Positions 32,570 through 39,526 of a DNA stretch of 50,622 nucleotides are shown one piece after another. The first letter of the stretch is position 1. The number at the start of each line of letters is the position of its first letter. The notes under the pieces are model-generated. The model did not search any database. It was not told the origin of the DNA and saw only the letters and a list, made by a program, of their open reading frames with translations. This DNA comes from Marivivens donghaensis (lineage in GTDB: Bacteria; Pseudomonadota; Alphaproteobacteria; Rhodobacterales; Rhodobacteraceae). Where the stretch lies: the NCBI RefSeq assembly GCF_011806565.1, contig NZ_JAATOP010000016.1, forward strand, positions 1 to 50,622, given 5' to 3'. A program made the translations under genes and the position numbers.

Positions 32570-33523
32570 CTACTCGGTGAGTTCAGTCACCGCTCCCGCC
32601 TGCGTCAGCGGCCCCGCGACCAGCTTTTGCTCTCTCACCCGATTAAGGAAGGATCGCAGCATCAGGTTCAGCTCGGCATCTTTGCGGTGAGCAAGGTAAA
32701 TGGGCGAGTAATATTGCAGCTCGGTCCCTGTCCGCAGTTTCACAAAACCATCCGAGGTCTGCACCACATGCTCCGGCATGAAACCGACATAGCGCCCTGA
32801 TTTGATCAGAATCGCGTGGCTCTCCATCTGGTCGACCGTTGCCGCGACGGCCAACTGCCGACCGCCACGCCCAGACTGCTTGCGAATGTAGGGCAACCGC
32901 TGAAGCTCGCTCGGCGTTGCGACGAGGCCGTGTTTGCGCAGGTCGTCGAACGTAACCTCGGCCAACTGCGCCAGCGGGTGATGCTGGCTGGCGTAGAGCG
33001 AATGGCGCTCCTGATAGAGCGGGATATACCCAAGGCTGGCGTTCTTCTGGCTGAACGGCCCGATCACCACGTCGCGGCGGCCTTCGACAAGCGCGGCCTC
33101 CATCGTGGCAGGCGCGACAAGCGTCAGATCGACGACGGTTTCGCGCGCAGCATTGGAGAATTTCTCGATCACTTCATGCAGCGGCCAAGCGGTGTTACTG
33201 AGCATCGCGTCCATCACGCCGATCCGCAGAATACCTCGCATCTCGCCCGAAATATCGGCAACAGCGTTCTGGAACCGCTCGGTCGCCGCAATCAGATCGT
33301 CAAGCGCATCCAGCAGTTTCTCTCCCTCGGGCGTCAGCGCGAACCCGCCCCGCCCGCGACGACACAGAGTGAACCCCAGCCGCGCCTCCAGTTCGACAAG
33401 CTGCGTCGAGAGCGTCGACTGGGAGGTATTCAGCGCCACCTGAGCCGCCGACACTCCGCCCGCCTCCACAATCGCTTTGAACGTGCGGAGCAGTTTGAGG
33501 TCGATGTCTTGGATGCGCTTCAT
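32570..33523 (-). CDS. LysR-family transcriptional regulator
   Basis: A 317-residue LysR protein. The winged-helix N-terminus is LKLLRTFKAIVEAGGVSAAQVALNTSQSTLSTQLVELEARLGFTLCRRGRGGFALTPEG. The effector-binding domain (about 95-300) is split by the usual hinge. It is divergent from the M20 amidohydrolase gene with 57 bases between starts, the standard arrangement in which LysR activates the neighbour. The long open frame continuing upstream is spurious, as it overlaps the M20 gene. The inducer is unknown. Confidence 0.93.
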   Translation of the reverse strand: MKRIQDIDLKLLRTFKAIVEAGGVSAAQVALNTSQSTLSTQLVELEARLGFTLCRRGRGGFALTPEGEKLLDALDDLIAATERFQNAVADISGEMRGILRIGVMDAMLSNTAWPLHEVIEKFSNAARETVVDLTLVAPATMEAALVEGRRDVVIGPFSQKNASLGYIPLYQERHSLYASQHHPLAQLAEVTFDDLRKHGLVATPSELQRLPYIRKQSGRGGRQLAVAATVDQMESHAILIKSGRYVGFMPEHVVQTSDGFVKLRTGTELQYYSPIYLAHRKDAELNLMLRSFLNRVREQKLVAGPLTQAGAVTELTE

Positions 33524-33540
33524 TGTTTGTCTTCTAGCCC

Positions 33541-33554
33541 ACAAACGGGTTTGT
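33541..33554. promoter_or_regulatory. Candidate LysR operator
   Basis: ACAAAC-GG-GTTTGT is a perfect 14-base dyad in the 57-base gap between the LysR and M20 amidohydrolase genes. Its position fits a LysR recognition site acting on both genes. Confidence 0.45.
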
Positions 33555-33580
33555 TGGCGACAATCAATCGGAAGTCCCTC

Positions 33581-34735
33581 ATGTCCCTTTCCAACGACCG
33601 CCTGTCTTATCTCGTCGCCCTGCGCCACGAGCTGCACCGCCGCCCCGAGATTTCGGGCGAGGAAGAACAAACCGCCGCGCGCATCGTGGCCGAGCTGCAA
33701 AGCCTTTGCGCTGACCGCATCTGGACGGGCCTTGGTGGCCACGGCGTCGCGGCGGAGTTCACAGGCACGGCGGATGGCCCGACCGTTCTGCTGCGCTGCG
33801 AACTCGACGGTCTGCCAATCCGCGAAATTTCCGCGCTGCCCTACAAGTCCGAGGTCGAAGGCAAAGGCCACCTCTGCGGCCACGACGGTCATATGGTGTC
33901 GATGCTGGGCGTGGTGATGCGTCTTGGCCAGCGCCCCACAACGGGCCGCGTCGTTCTGCTGTTTCAACCCGCCGAGGAAACCGGCGCGGGCGCGCAAGCC
34001 GTGATCGACGATCCGCGCTGGCTCGAGATCAAGCCCGACTATGCCTTCGCCTACCACAACGTCCCCGCCCGCCCCATGGGCGAAATCGGTGTGCGTGCAG
34101 GGGCCGGAAATTGCGCGTCCCGCGGGATGCAGATCTTGCTGGAGGGCAAGAGCTCCCACGCTGCCGCGCCCGAAGACGGCCTTTCCCCCGCCGCCGCAAT
34201 GGCTGCGCTGATGACTGCACTGCCCACGCTGAGCCACGGCGTGATTGGTGACGACGCTTTCGCCCTTGCCACCCTGACCCACGCCAACCTCGGAGAGCCG
34301 ACATTCGGGATCTCCCCCGCCGACGGCGAGCTGCGTGTCACGCTGCGCTGCATGGCCAACGAACGGATGGAAACGCTGATTGCCGACGCGCTAACGCTGG
34401 TGGATCAGCATTGCGGCGGCCTGCGGACCGAGGTCCATTGGCACGACATTTTCCGCGCTGTTACCAACGATGAAGAGGCCACCGCCATCGCCGCCGAAGT
34501 CGCCCGCGAACAAGGTCATGCTCTGAGCGATATGGCCCTTCCGATGCGCTGGTCCGAGGACTTCGGGCGTTTCGGCGATGACGGCGCGAAGGCCGCGATG
34601 CTCTACGTCGGCTCAGGCGAGGACTGCCCGCAACTCCACAATCCCGACTACGATTTCCCCGACACCCTGCTGCCGATCGTGATCGACCAGTTCTGCGGGA
34701 TCGTACAGAAAATACTCGGCTCGCCGGAAAAATGA
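33581..34735 (+). CDS. M20-family amidohydrolase (hippurate hydrolase/IAA-amino-acid hydrolase type)
   Basis: A 384-residue zinc amidohydrolase. It begins LVALRHELHRRPEISGEEEQTA, then VLLRCELDGLPI, HLCGHDGHMVSMLG, and FQPAEETGAGAQAVI with the catalytic Glu, all typical of the M20D subfamily. KSSHAAAPEDGLSPAAAMAAL belongs to the dimerization domain. Likely substrates are N-acyl amino acids. The start is the ATG at 33581; the long frame upstream reads through the LysR gene. The next gene overlaps the stop by four bases, pairing deacylation with a PLP racemase-like step. Confidence 0.92.
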   Translation: MSLSNDRLSYLVALRHELHRRPEISGEEEQTAARIVAELQSLCADRIWTGLGGHGVAAEFTGTADGPTVLLRCELDGLPIREISALPYKSEVEGKGHLCGHDGHMVSMLGVVMRLGQRPTTGRVVLLFQPAEETGAGAQAVIDDPRWLEIKPDYAFAYHNVPARPMGEIGVRAGAGNCASRGMQILLEGKSSHAAAPEDGLSPAAAMAALMTALPTLSHGVIGDDAFALATLTHANLGEPTFGISPADGELRVTLRCMANERMETLIADALTLVDQHCGGLRTEVHWHDIFRAVTNDEEATAIAAEVAREQGHALSDMALPMRWSEDFGRFGDDGAKAAMLYVGSGEDCPQLHNPDYDFPDTLLPIVIDQFCGIVQKILGSPEK

Positions 34736-35832
34736 CCCTGCCGCCCTGCCCCAGTTCTTGGTGCGACATCCACCGCGACCGCATTTTGACCAACATCAGC
34801 CTTGCGCTTAGTCTGCTGCCGGAGGGCAAGCGGATGTGCGCGGTGATGAAGGCGGATGCGTACGGGCATGGCATTTCGCAGGTGGTGCCGCTGGTCATGG
34901 CGCATGGCATCGACTGCATCGGCATCACCTCGAACGAGGAAGCCCGCGCCGTCCGCGAGGCGGGATTTGACGGCACGCTGATCAGGATCAGGGCCGCGAC
35001 AGTGTCCGAGATTGCCGAAGCGCAGCAGCACCGCGTCGAAGAACAGGTCTCGTCCGTCGAAATCGCCGCGTATCTCGCGGCAGAGCAGCCGGACACCCCC
35101 GCTCACCTCGCGCTGAACGCGTCAGGCATGTCGCGGGACGGTCTAGAAATCGGATCGCCCGAGGGCCGCGCCGAGTGTTTCGAGATCATCCGCCTGCTGG
35201 GCGCGCAGATTGTCGGCATCACGACCCATTTCCCGTCCAACGCACCCGAAGACCTCCGCGCAAGCGATAGGCTGTTTCAGGAACAGGTGCGATGGGTGTT
35301 TAGTCACAGCGACCTCGACCGTACCCGCGTCACGGTTCACGCAGGCAGTTCTTTGACCCTGATCAGCGATGTGCCTGTTGTTGGTGACATGTTCCGCTGC
35401 GGGGCAATTTTCTACGGCATTCTGCGGCAGGACGCGGGCTTTGCGCCGACGATGGACCTGAAATCGCGCGTGGTCAGCCTACAGCACTACGAGGCCGGAC
35501 AGACCGTCGGCTACGACCGTGCGCATGTCCTTGATGCGCCGCGCAGCATTGCCTCGATTTCTATCGGTTACGCCAACGGGATCACCCGCGTATCCCAAGG
35601 GCGCGGCGAAGTGCTGATCGGCGGGCAGCGCGCGCCCATCGTCGGCAAAATCTCGATGAACACGATCACGGTGGATGTCACGGGGCTGGATGTGCGGGTC
35701 GGTCAGGAGGTCTACCTCTTCGGTGGCCGAGAAACGGCGATCACGACCGCCCAGTCAGAAGCGCAGTTCGGCACGATCATGGCCGAGCTTTACACCGACT
35801 GGGGCGGGCGGAACCTGCGCATCTACCGCTAG
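34732..35832 (+). CDS. Alanine racemase-like PLP enzyme
   Basis: A 366-residue fold-type III PLP enzyme. The PLP lysine is in MCAVMKADAYGHG (about residue 40). HLALNASGMSRDGLEIG replaces the usual N-T-G-M-x-R-x-G motif, and GAIFYGI is in place. In the C-terminal domain ISIGYANGITR differs from the common GYADGYPR. GKISMNTITVDVT is the expected metal/PLP-side strand. The changes suggest an amino acid other than alanine may be the substrate. It is coupled to the M20 gene and could racemize the freed amino acid. The stop overlaps that of the apbE remnant by four bases. Confidence 0.88.
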   Translation: MTLPPCPSSWCDIHRDRILTNISLALSLLPEGKRMCAVMKADAYGHGISQVVPLVMAHGIDCIGITSNEEARAVREAGFDGTLIRIRAATVSEIAEAQQHRVEEQVSSVEIAAYLAAEQPDTPAHLALNASGMSRDGLEIGSPEGRAECFEIIRLLGAQIVGITTHFPSNAPEDLRASDRLFQEQVRWVFSHSDLDRTRVTVHAGSSLTLISDVPVVGDMFRCGAIFYGILRQDAGFAPTMDLKSRVVSLQHYEAGQTVGYDRAHVLDAPRSIASISIGYANGITRVSQGRGEVLIGGQRAPIVGKISMNTITVDVTGLDVRVGQEVYLFGGRETAITTAQSEAQFGTIMAELYTDWGGRNLRIYR

Positions 35833-36080
35833 GCCGTGACCTCGCGTTCGAGGAACATCGCCTGAATGCCGTAGCGCTTTGCCACCGCCGTGCCTGCATC
35901 GCGGCCCAGCACCATTAGCGCGGTGGCCCAGGCATCGGCTGTCATGCAGGCGGGTGCCAGCACTGTGACGGAGGCCGGCGAATTCACCAGCGGCGCTTGC
36001 AAGCGCGGGTTCATTGTGTGGGAAAGTCGCTGCGTGCCGACGGTCAGCCAATGGCGATAGTCGCCAGAAGTCGCGGTAGC
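35829..36080 (-). pseudogene. apbE: 3' remnant of apbE (FAD:protein FMN transferase)
   Basis: The last about 83 codons are homologous in pattern to the ApbE C-terminus: TSGDYRHWLTVGTQRLSHTMNPR (H-x-x-x-P-R strand), SVTVLAPACMTADAWATALMVLG (the conserved ADAxATAL motif) and a closing AMFLEREV. ApbE attaches FMN to Nqr/Rnf and other flavoproteins after export. The N-terminal two thirds are missing: the homology stops near 36075, and beyond it the minus strand is just the reverse of the SDR remnant. The open frame runs further to 36299 but without ApbE features. No start codon can be assigned, so it is considered non-functional. Confidence 0.75.
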
Positions 36081-36437
36081 GGCTCGATCGTCAACATCGG
36101 CTCCATGTCCGCCGACATCGTGAACCGCCCGCAGGAACAGGCGAACTACAATTCGTCCAAGGCCGCAGTTCACCACCTCACCCGCTCGCTCGCAGCCGAG
36201 TGGGCGTCGCGCGGTGTCCGCGTCAACGCTGTCGCGCCGACCTACATCGAAACCGAGATGAACAAATACGTCTACGAGGACGAAGAAATGTACCGCCACT
36301 GGATCGGCGGCACTCCGATGGCCCGCATGGGCAAGCCCGAGGAGGTCGCATCGGTCGTTCTCTTCCTCGCGTCCGAAGCGGCGAGCCTCATGACCGGCTC
36401 CATCGTACAGGCCGACGGCGGCTACACTTGCTGGTAA
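36066..36437 (+). pseudogene. 3' remnant of a polyol SDR dehydrogenase
   Basis: About 120 C-terminal residues of a short-chain dehydrogenase remain: RGSGSIVNIGSMSA with the catalytic Ser region, YNSSKAAVHHLTRSLAAEWA with the catalytic Tyr and Lys, VNAVAPTYIETEMN, and the ending GSIVQADGGYTCW. This resembles galactitol/sorbitol-type dehydrogenases of rhodobacters. The NAD-binding N-terminal half (TGxxxGIG) is absent, and upstream of about 36072 the DNA belongs to the apbE remnant. The protein cannot bind cofactor as it stands. Its former function fits the sugar-alcohol genes 1.6 kb downstream. Confidence 0.8.
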
Positions 36438-36495
36438 CGCGCGAAGCCCTCCCCTCGACTTATGCGTTTACCAAAAGCCCACCGTCGCCTAGCGT

Positions 36496-36527
36496 GCTCC
36501 CGTAACCAGTTTGCGGGAGCATTTTTT
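36496..36527 (+). terminator. Terminator-like hairpin abutting the LysE-type start codon
   Basis: GCTCCCG (36496-36502) pairs with CGGGAGC (36514-36520), followed by ATTTTTT (36521-36527) and then directly by the ATG of the exporter gene. The right arm GGGAG is also the only ribosome site for that gene, so the same bases serve termination and translation. Confidence 0.6.
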
Positions 36528-37139
36528 ATGACCATCGAATACCTCGTGACCGCTTTCATCATGTGCCTCGCACCTGGCATTGGCGTGATCTACACCCTGT
36601 CGTCCACCCTCGGCGGCGGTTTGCGCGCAGGGTTCTGGGCGTCGGTCGGCTGTACGCTGGCCACGGTTTTCCACTTGGCCATTGCCCTCGCGGGCCTTGC
36701 GGCGATCCTTCACACCAGCGCGGTACTGTTCCAGACGATCAAGTTCGCGGGCGTTGCCTACCTGCTCTGGATGGCGTGGGCCGTCATCAACGATCGCGGC
36801 GGCTTGTCGGTTAAGCCATCAAAGCCCGAACCCGCCGCCCGCCTCGTCTGGCGCGGCATTCTGCTGAATATCCTGAACCCCAAGATCCCGCTGTTCTTCG
36901 TTGCGTTCATTCCGCAGTTCGTTCCGGCAGGCAGCTCGTTCGGGTTGCTAGTCGAACTTGGCTTCGGCTTCACCGCTATGACCTTCGTTGTTTTCATGGG
37001 ATATGCAGTGCTCGCCGCGACAGGCCGCCAGCGCCTTTTGCAAAGCGAGCGCGCGATGAACTGGCTGCGCCGCGCCTTTGCCGCATCGTTTGCTGCACTC
37101 GGCCTCAAACTCGCGCTTGAAAGCACATCGAACGCCTGA
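36528..37139 (+). CDS. LysE/RhtB-family amino-acid exporter
   Basis: A 203-residue inner-membrane protein with about six hydrophobic segments. The N-terminus IEYLVTAFIMCLAPGIGVIYTLSSTLGGGLRAGFWASVGC matches the LysE/RhtB signature (P-G-P/I-x-x-x-x-x), followed by FAGVAYLLWMAWAVI and ILLNILNPKIPLFFVAFIPQF. Members export lysine, homoserine, threonine or related compounds; the substrate here is not readable. The start is the ATG directly after the hairpin at 36496-36527. It could relieve excess amino acids produced from peptide catabolism upstream, which is inference. Confidence 0.9.
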   Translation: MTIEYLVTAFIMCLAPGIGVIYTLSSTLGGGLRAGFWASVGCTLATVFHLAIALAGLAAILHTSAVLFQTIKFAGVAYLLWMAWAVINDRGGLSVKPSKPEPAARLVWRGILLNILNPKIPLFFVAFIPQFVPAGSSFGLLVELGFGFTAMTFVVFMGYAVLAATGRQRLLQSERAMNWLRRAFAASFAALGLKLALESTSNA

Positions 37140-37171
37140 TTGCGTCCGGACATGTCGAAAACAGGCGCTCC

Positions 37172-37199
37172 GATTGCGACCACACAATTGGTCGCAATC
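37172..37199. terminator. Perfect stem-loop between the exporter and oxygenase genes
   Basis: GATTGCGACC and GGTCGCAATC form a ten-pair stem with an eight-base loop, 32 bases past the exporter stop. No T-run follows on either strand. Confidence 0.45.
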
Positions 37200-37267
37200 C
37201 ACGAAGATTTGCAACGCGAGAGTGAGTAGCAAGCGCGTCTACGATTCCTCTTTTGCCGAGTAACGCC

Positions 37268-37819
37268 ATGCTTACCCCGCTCAACATCAGCGCCATGTTT
37301 TCTACCAGCGAATGCGACGAGATCATCCGCCTCGCGATGGCCGAAGGCCCGCGCGAAGCCGGCCTCGTACGTGGTCGCCAGAACGAAAGCATCCGTACCG
37401 CGCGTATTTCGTGGCTGGACGAAACAGGAGATGCCGCTTGGGTTTTCGACCGCGTCATGGCGACCGTTGCCAGCGCCAACCGCGAGCACTTCGGCTTTGA
37501 CCTGACCGAGTTTGCGGAGCGGTCGCAGGTCGCAATTTACGAGGCGAACAACGACAGCCACTTCGACTGGCATTCGGACATCGGCGCTGGCACCTTCGCG
37601 GAAAAGCGCAAACTGACGCTCGTCGCGCAGCTTAGTGATGCGGCCGACTATCAGGGCGGCCTGCTCGAGCTCAACGGTACAGGCCAAGTTGAAACAGCCG
37701 CGACCGAGCGTGGCGGCGCGACCCTATTCCCCAGCTTCATCCCCCACCGCGTGACCAAAGTCACCGAGGGGATTCGATACTCGCTGACCACTTGGGTGCA
37801 CGGTCCGGCGTTCCGCTGA
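37268..37819 (+). CDS. 2-oxoglutarate/Fe(II)-dependent oxygenase (prolyl 4-hydroxylase-like)
   Basis: A 183-residue double-stranded beta-helix dioxygenase. The iron site is HFDWHSDIG (H-x-D), with the distal histidine in FPSFIPHRVTKV. Arg in GIRYSLTTWVHG, ten or so residues later, should bind 2-oxoglutarate. The layout and length match PKHD/prolyl-4-hydroxylase-like bacterial proteins that hydroxylate an amino-acid or protein residue. The ATG at 37268 is preferred over the upstream TTG because a CGAG site lies before it. It stands alone; the target is unknown. Confidence 0.88.
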   Translation: MLTPLNISAMFSTSECDEIIRLAMAEGPREAGLVRGRQNESIRTARISWLDETGDAAWVFDRVMATVASANREHFGFDLTEFAERSQVAIYEANNDSHFDWHSDIGAGTFAEKRKLTLVAQLSDAADYQGGLLELNGTGQVETAATERGGATLFPSFIPHRVTKVTEGIRYSLTTWVHGPAFR

Positions 37820-37943
37820 GCGGTTAACGACCGGAAGTGCACGGGCTGCCGCGAGAAATCGCTGGCGGCCTTTTTATTTGGAACTGAATTGTATCCAACG
37901 AAACAGCGCGTTGGCCGAAACAGAGCGCCTGACGGTATCCAAC

Positions 37944-37989
37944 ATGTAATTTTTGCAACATAAATTTGTAACATTTTTCTTGTTACATT
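37944..37989 (+). promoter_or_regulatory. Repeated TGTTACAT-type half-sites before the sugar operon
   Basis: Four related words lie in 46 bases: ATGTAAT, GCAACAT, TGTAACA (37967-37973) and TGTTACA (37981-37987). The last two form an inverted repeat. The arrangement fits a binding region for the DeoR protein encoded in the operon. The kinase gene starts 51 bases beyond the last half-site. Confidence 0.5.
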
Positions 37990-38037
37990 TAGCCAAATGC
38001 TCCATCTTTCACCCTGAAAGGCTGAGGAGGACAGGCC

Positions 38038-39525
38038 ATGACCACGTATCTGATGGGGCTCGACAGCGGGCTGACAGTCACCAAAGCCGTCATCTTTCGA
38101 GAGGACGGGTCGGTCGTGGCCACGGGCAAGTGCGGCGTCCCGCAGATCAAGGACCGCCCGCATTTCGTCGAGCGCGACATGCAGGCCCATTGGCACGCCG
38201 TCGCCCAAGCCATCCGCGAAGCGCTCGCCGCAGCGGCCGAAGCCGAAGGACAGCGCATCATGCCATCCGCCGTGTCGGTGTCGGGCCACGGCGACGGTGT
38301 CTATCTGATCGACAAGGCGGGCCAGCCGCTCGGCTATGCGGCGACCTCGCTCGACAGCCGTGCGCAGAAGATTGTCGAGGGCTGGGACGCCGACGGCACC
38401 TCTGAAAAGGCACTCGCGCTGACGGGACAGCGGCCCTTCCCCGCCGCGCCCTCTGCCCTGCTGGCCTACTGGAAACGCAACGAGCCGGAACGCTATGCGG
38501 CCATCGGGTCGATCTTGTCATGCAAGGATTGGATGCGCTTCGCACTGACAGGCAAGGCCGCGACGGACTTCACCGAAAGCAGCGTAAGCTTTGTCGATGT
38601 GAAGACGCAGAAATATTCGGACGAGGCGCTGGCGCTCTACGACCTGACCGAAATGCGAAACGCCCTCCCCGAAGTGCTGCTGCCCGACGAGATCGCAGGT
38701 CATGTGACTGCTGAAGCCGCAGCACTCACCGGCCTCGACGAAGGCATTCCGGTCGCCACTGGCCTTCATGACGTCATCGCCTGCGCGGTCGGCGCTGGCG
38801 TTACCGGCTCGGGCACTCTCGCGGTCATCGCGGGCACCTATTCGATCAACGAACAGTTCCGCGACCAGCCCGAAACGCACCCCGATTGGCTCTGCCGTAA
38901 CGGGCTCTACCCCGGTCAGTGGTACAACATGTCGATATCGCCCGCTTCCAGCGCGACGCTCGACTGGTTCCTGAGCCAGACCGCCAAGGACGCGCTGGCG
39001 ACCGACGATCCGTTCGGCCTGTTGCAAGCGGAGCTCGATGCTGTCGCCAATGATCCGTCCGAGGTGATCTACCTGCCCTACCTCTACGGCTCGCCCCATC
39101 GCAACGACGTGCCGGGAGCGTTTATCGGGATGCGCGGCTGGCACAATCGCGGGCATCTGCTCCGCGCGGTTGGTGAAGGGATCGCCTTCAACCACCGCCA
39201 CCACGTCGACATCCTCGACCCCGAGCGCACCACGGAACACCTGCGCCTGACGGGCGGAAGCAGCCGCAACCCTTATTTCGCGCAGATTTTCGCGGACGCG
39301 ATGAACCGCAAGATCGAAGTCCCCGAGACGCTGGAGACCGGAGCCCTAGGCGCTGCGATCTGCGCGGGGCTTGCGATCGGCATCTATTCCGACTGGGCGG
39401 ACGCGGCAGTGCGCACGGCCAGCACAACCCTCACTTACGAACCAGATGCCCAGCACCTCTCTGCGCAATGGGACCGATATCAGGAGGCCGCGCGGACCAT
39501 CGCGGCGCTCCACGAAAGGATTTGA
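38038..39525 (+). CDS. FGGY-family carbohydrate kinase
   Basis: A 495-residue sugar kinase of the xylulokinase/glycerol-kinase superfamily. The N-terminus MGLDSGLTVTKAVIF is the first phosphate-binding strand; VSVSGHGDGVYLI, SLDSRAQKIV and VATGLHDVIACAVGAGV contain active-site elements, the Asp in LHDVI being the probable base. LRLTGGSSRNPYFAQIFADAMNRKIEV is the C-terminal FGGY signature. The substrate is likely a ketose or sugar alcohol. A strong GAGGAGG site precedes the ATG. It leads an operon with an FAD-dependent dehydrogenase, an order resembling erythritol or glycerol use. Confidence 0.9.
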   Translation: MTTYLMGLDSGLTVTKAVIFREDGSVVATGKCGVPQIKDRPHFVERDMQAHWHAVAQAIREALAAAAEAEGQRIMPSAVSVSGHGDGVYLIDKAGQPLGYAATSLDSRAQKIVEGWDADGTSEKALALTGQRPFPAAPSALLAYWKRNEPERYAAIGSILSCKDWMRFALTGKAATDFTESSVSFVDVKTQKYSDEALALYDLTEMRNALPEVLLPDEIAGHVTAEAAALTGLDEGIPVATGLHDVIACAVGAGVTGSGTLAVIAGTYSINEQFRDQPETHPDWLCRNGLYPGQWYNMSISPASSATLDWFLSQTAKDALATDDPFGLLQAELDAVANDPSEVIYLPYLYGSPHRNDVPGAFIGMRGWHNRGHLLRAVGEGIAFNHRHHVDILDPERTTEHLRLTGGSSRNPYFAQIFADAMNRKIEVPETLETGALGAAICAGLAIGIYSDWADAAVRTASTTLTYEPDAQHLSAQWDRYQEAARTIAALHERI

Positions 39526-39526
39526 A

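Noticed and set aside
35829-36299. Full 156-codon frame as an intact protein
   Set aside because: Only the last about 80 codons look like ApbE; the rest is the reverse complement of the SDR remnant.
38038-39525. Naming the FGGY kinase xylulokinase or glycerol kinase
   Set aside because: Family placement is clear but substrate residues could not be judged; the FAD dehydrogenase partner fits several polyols.
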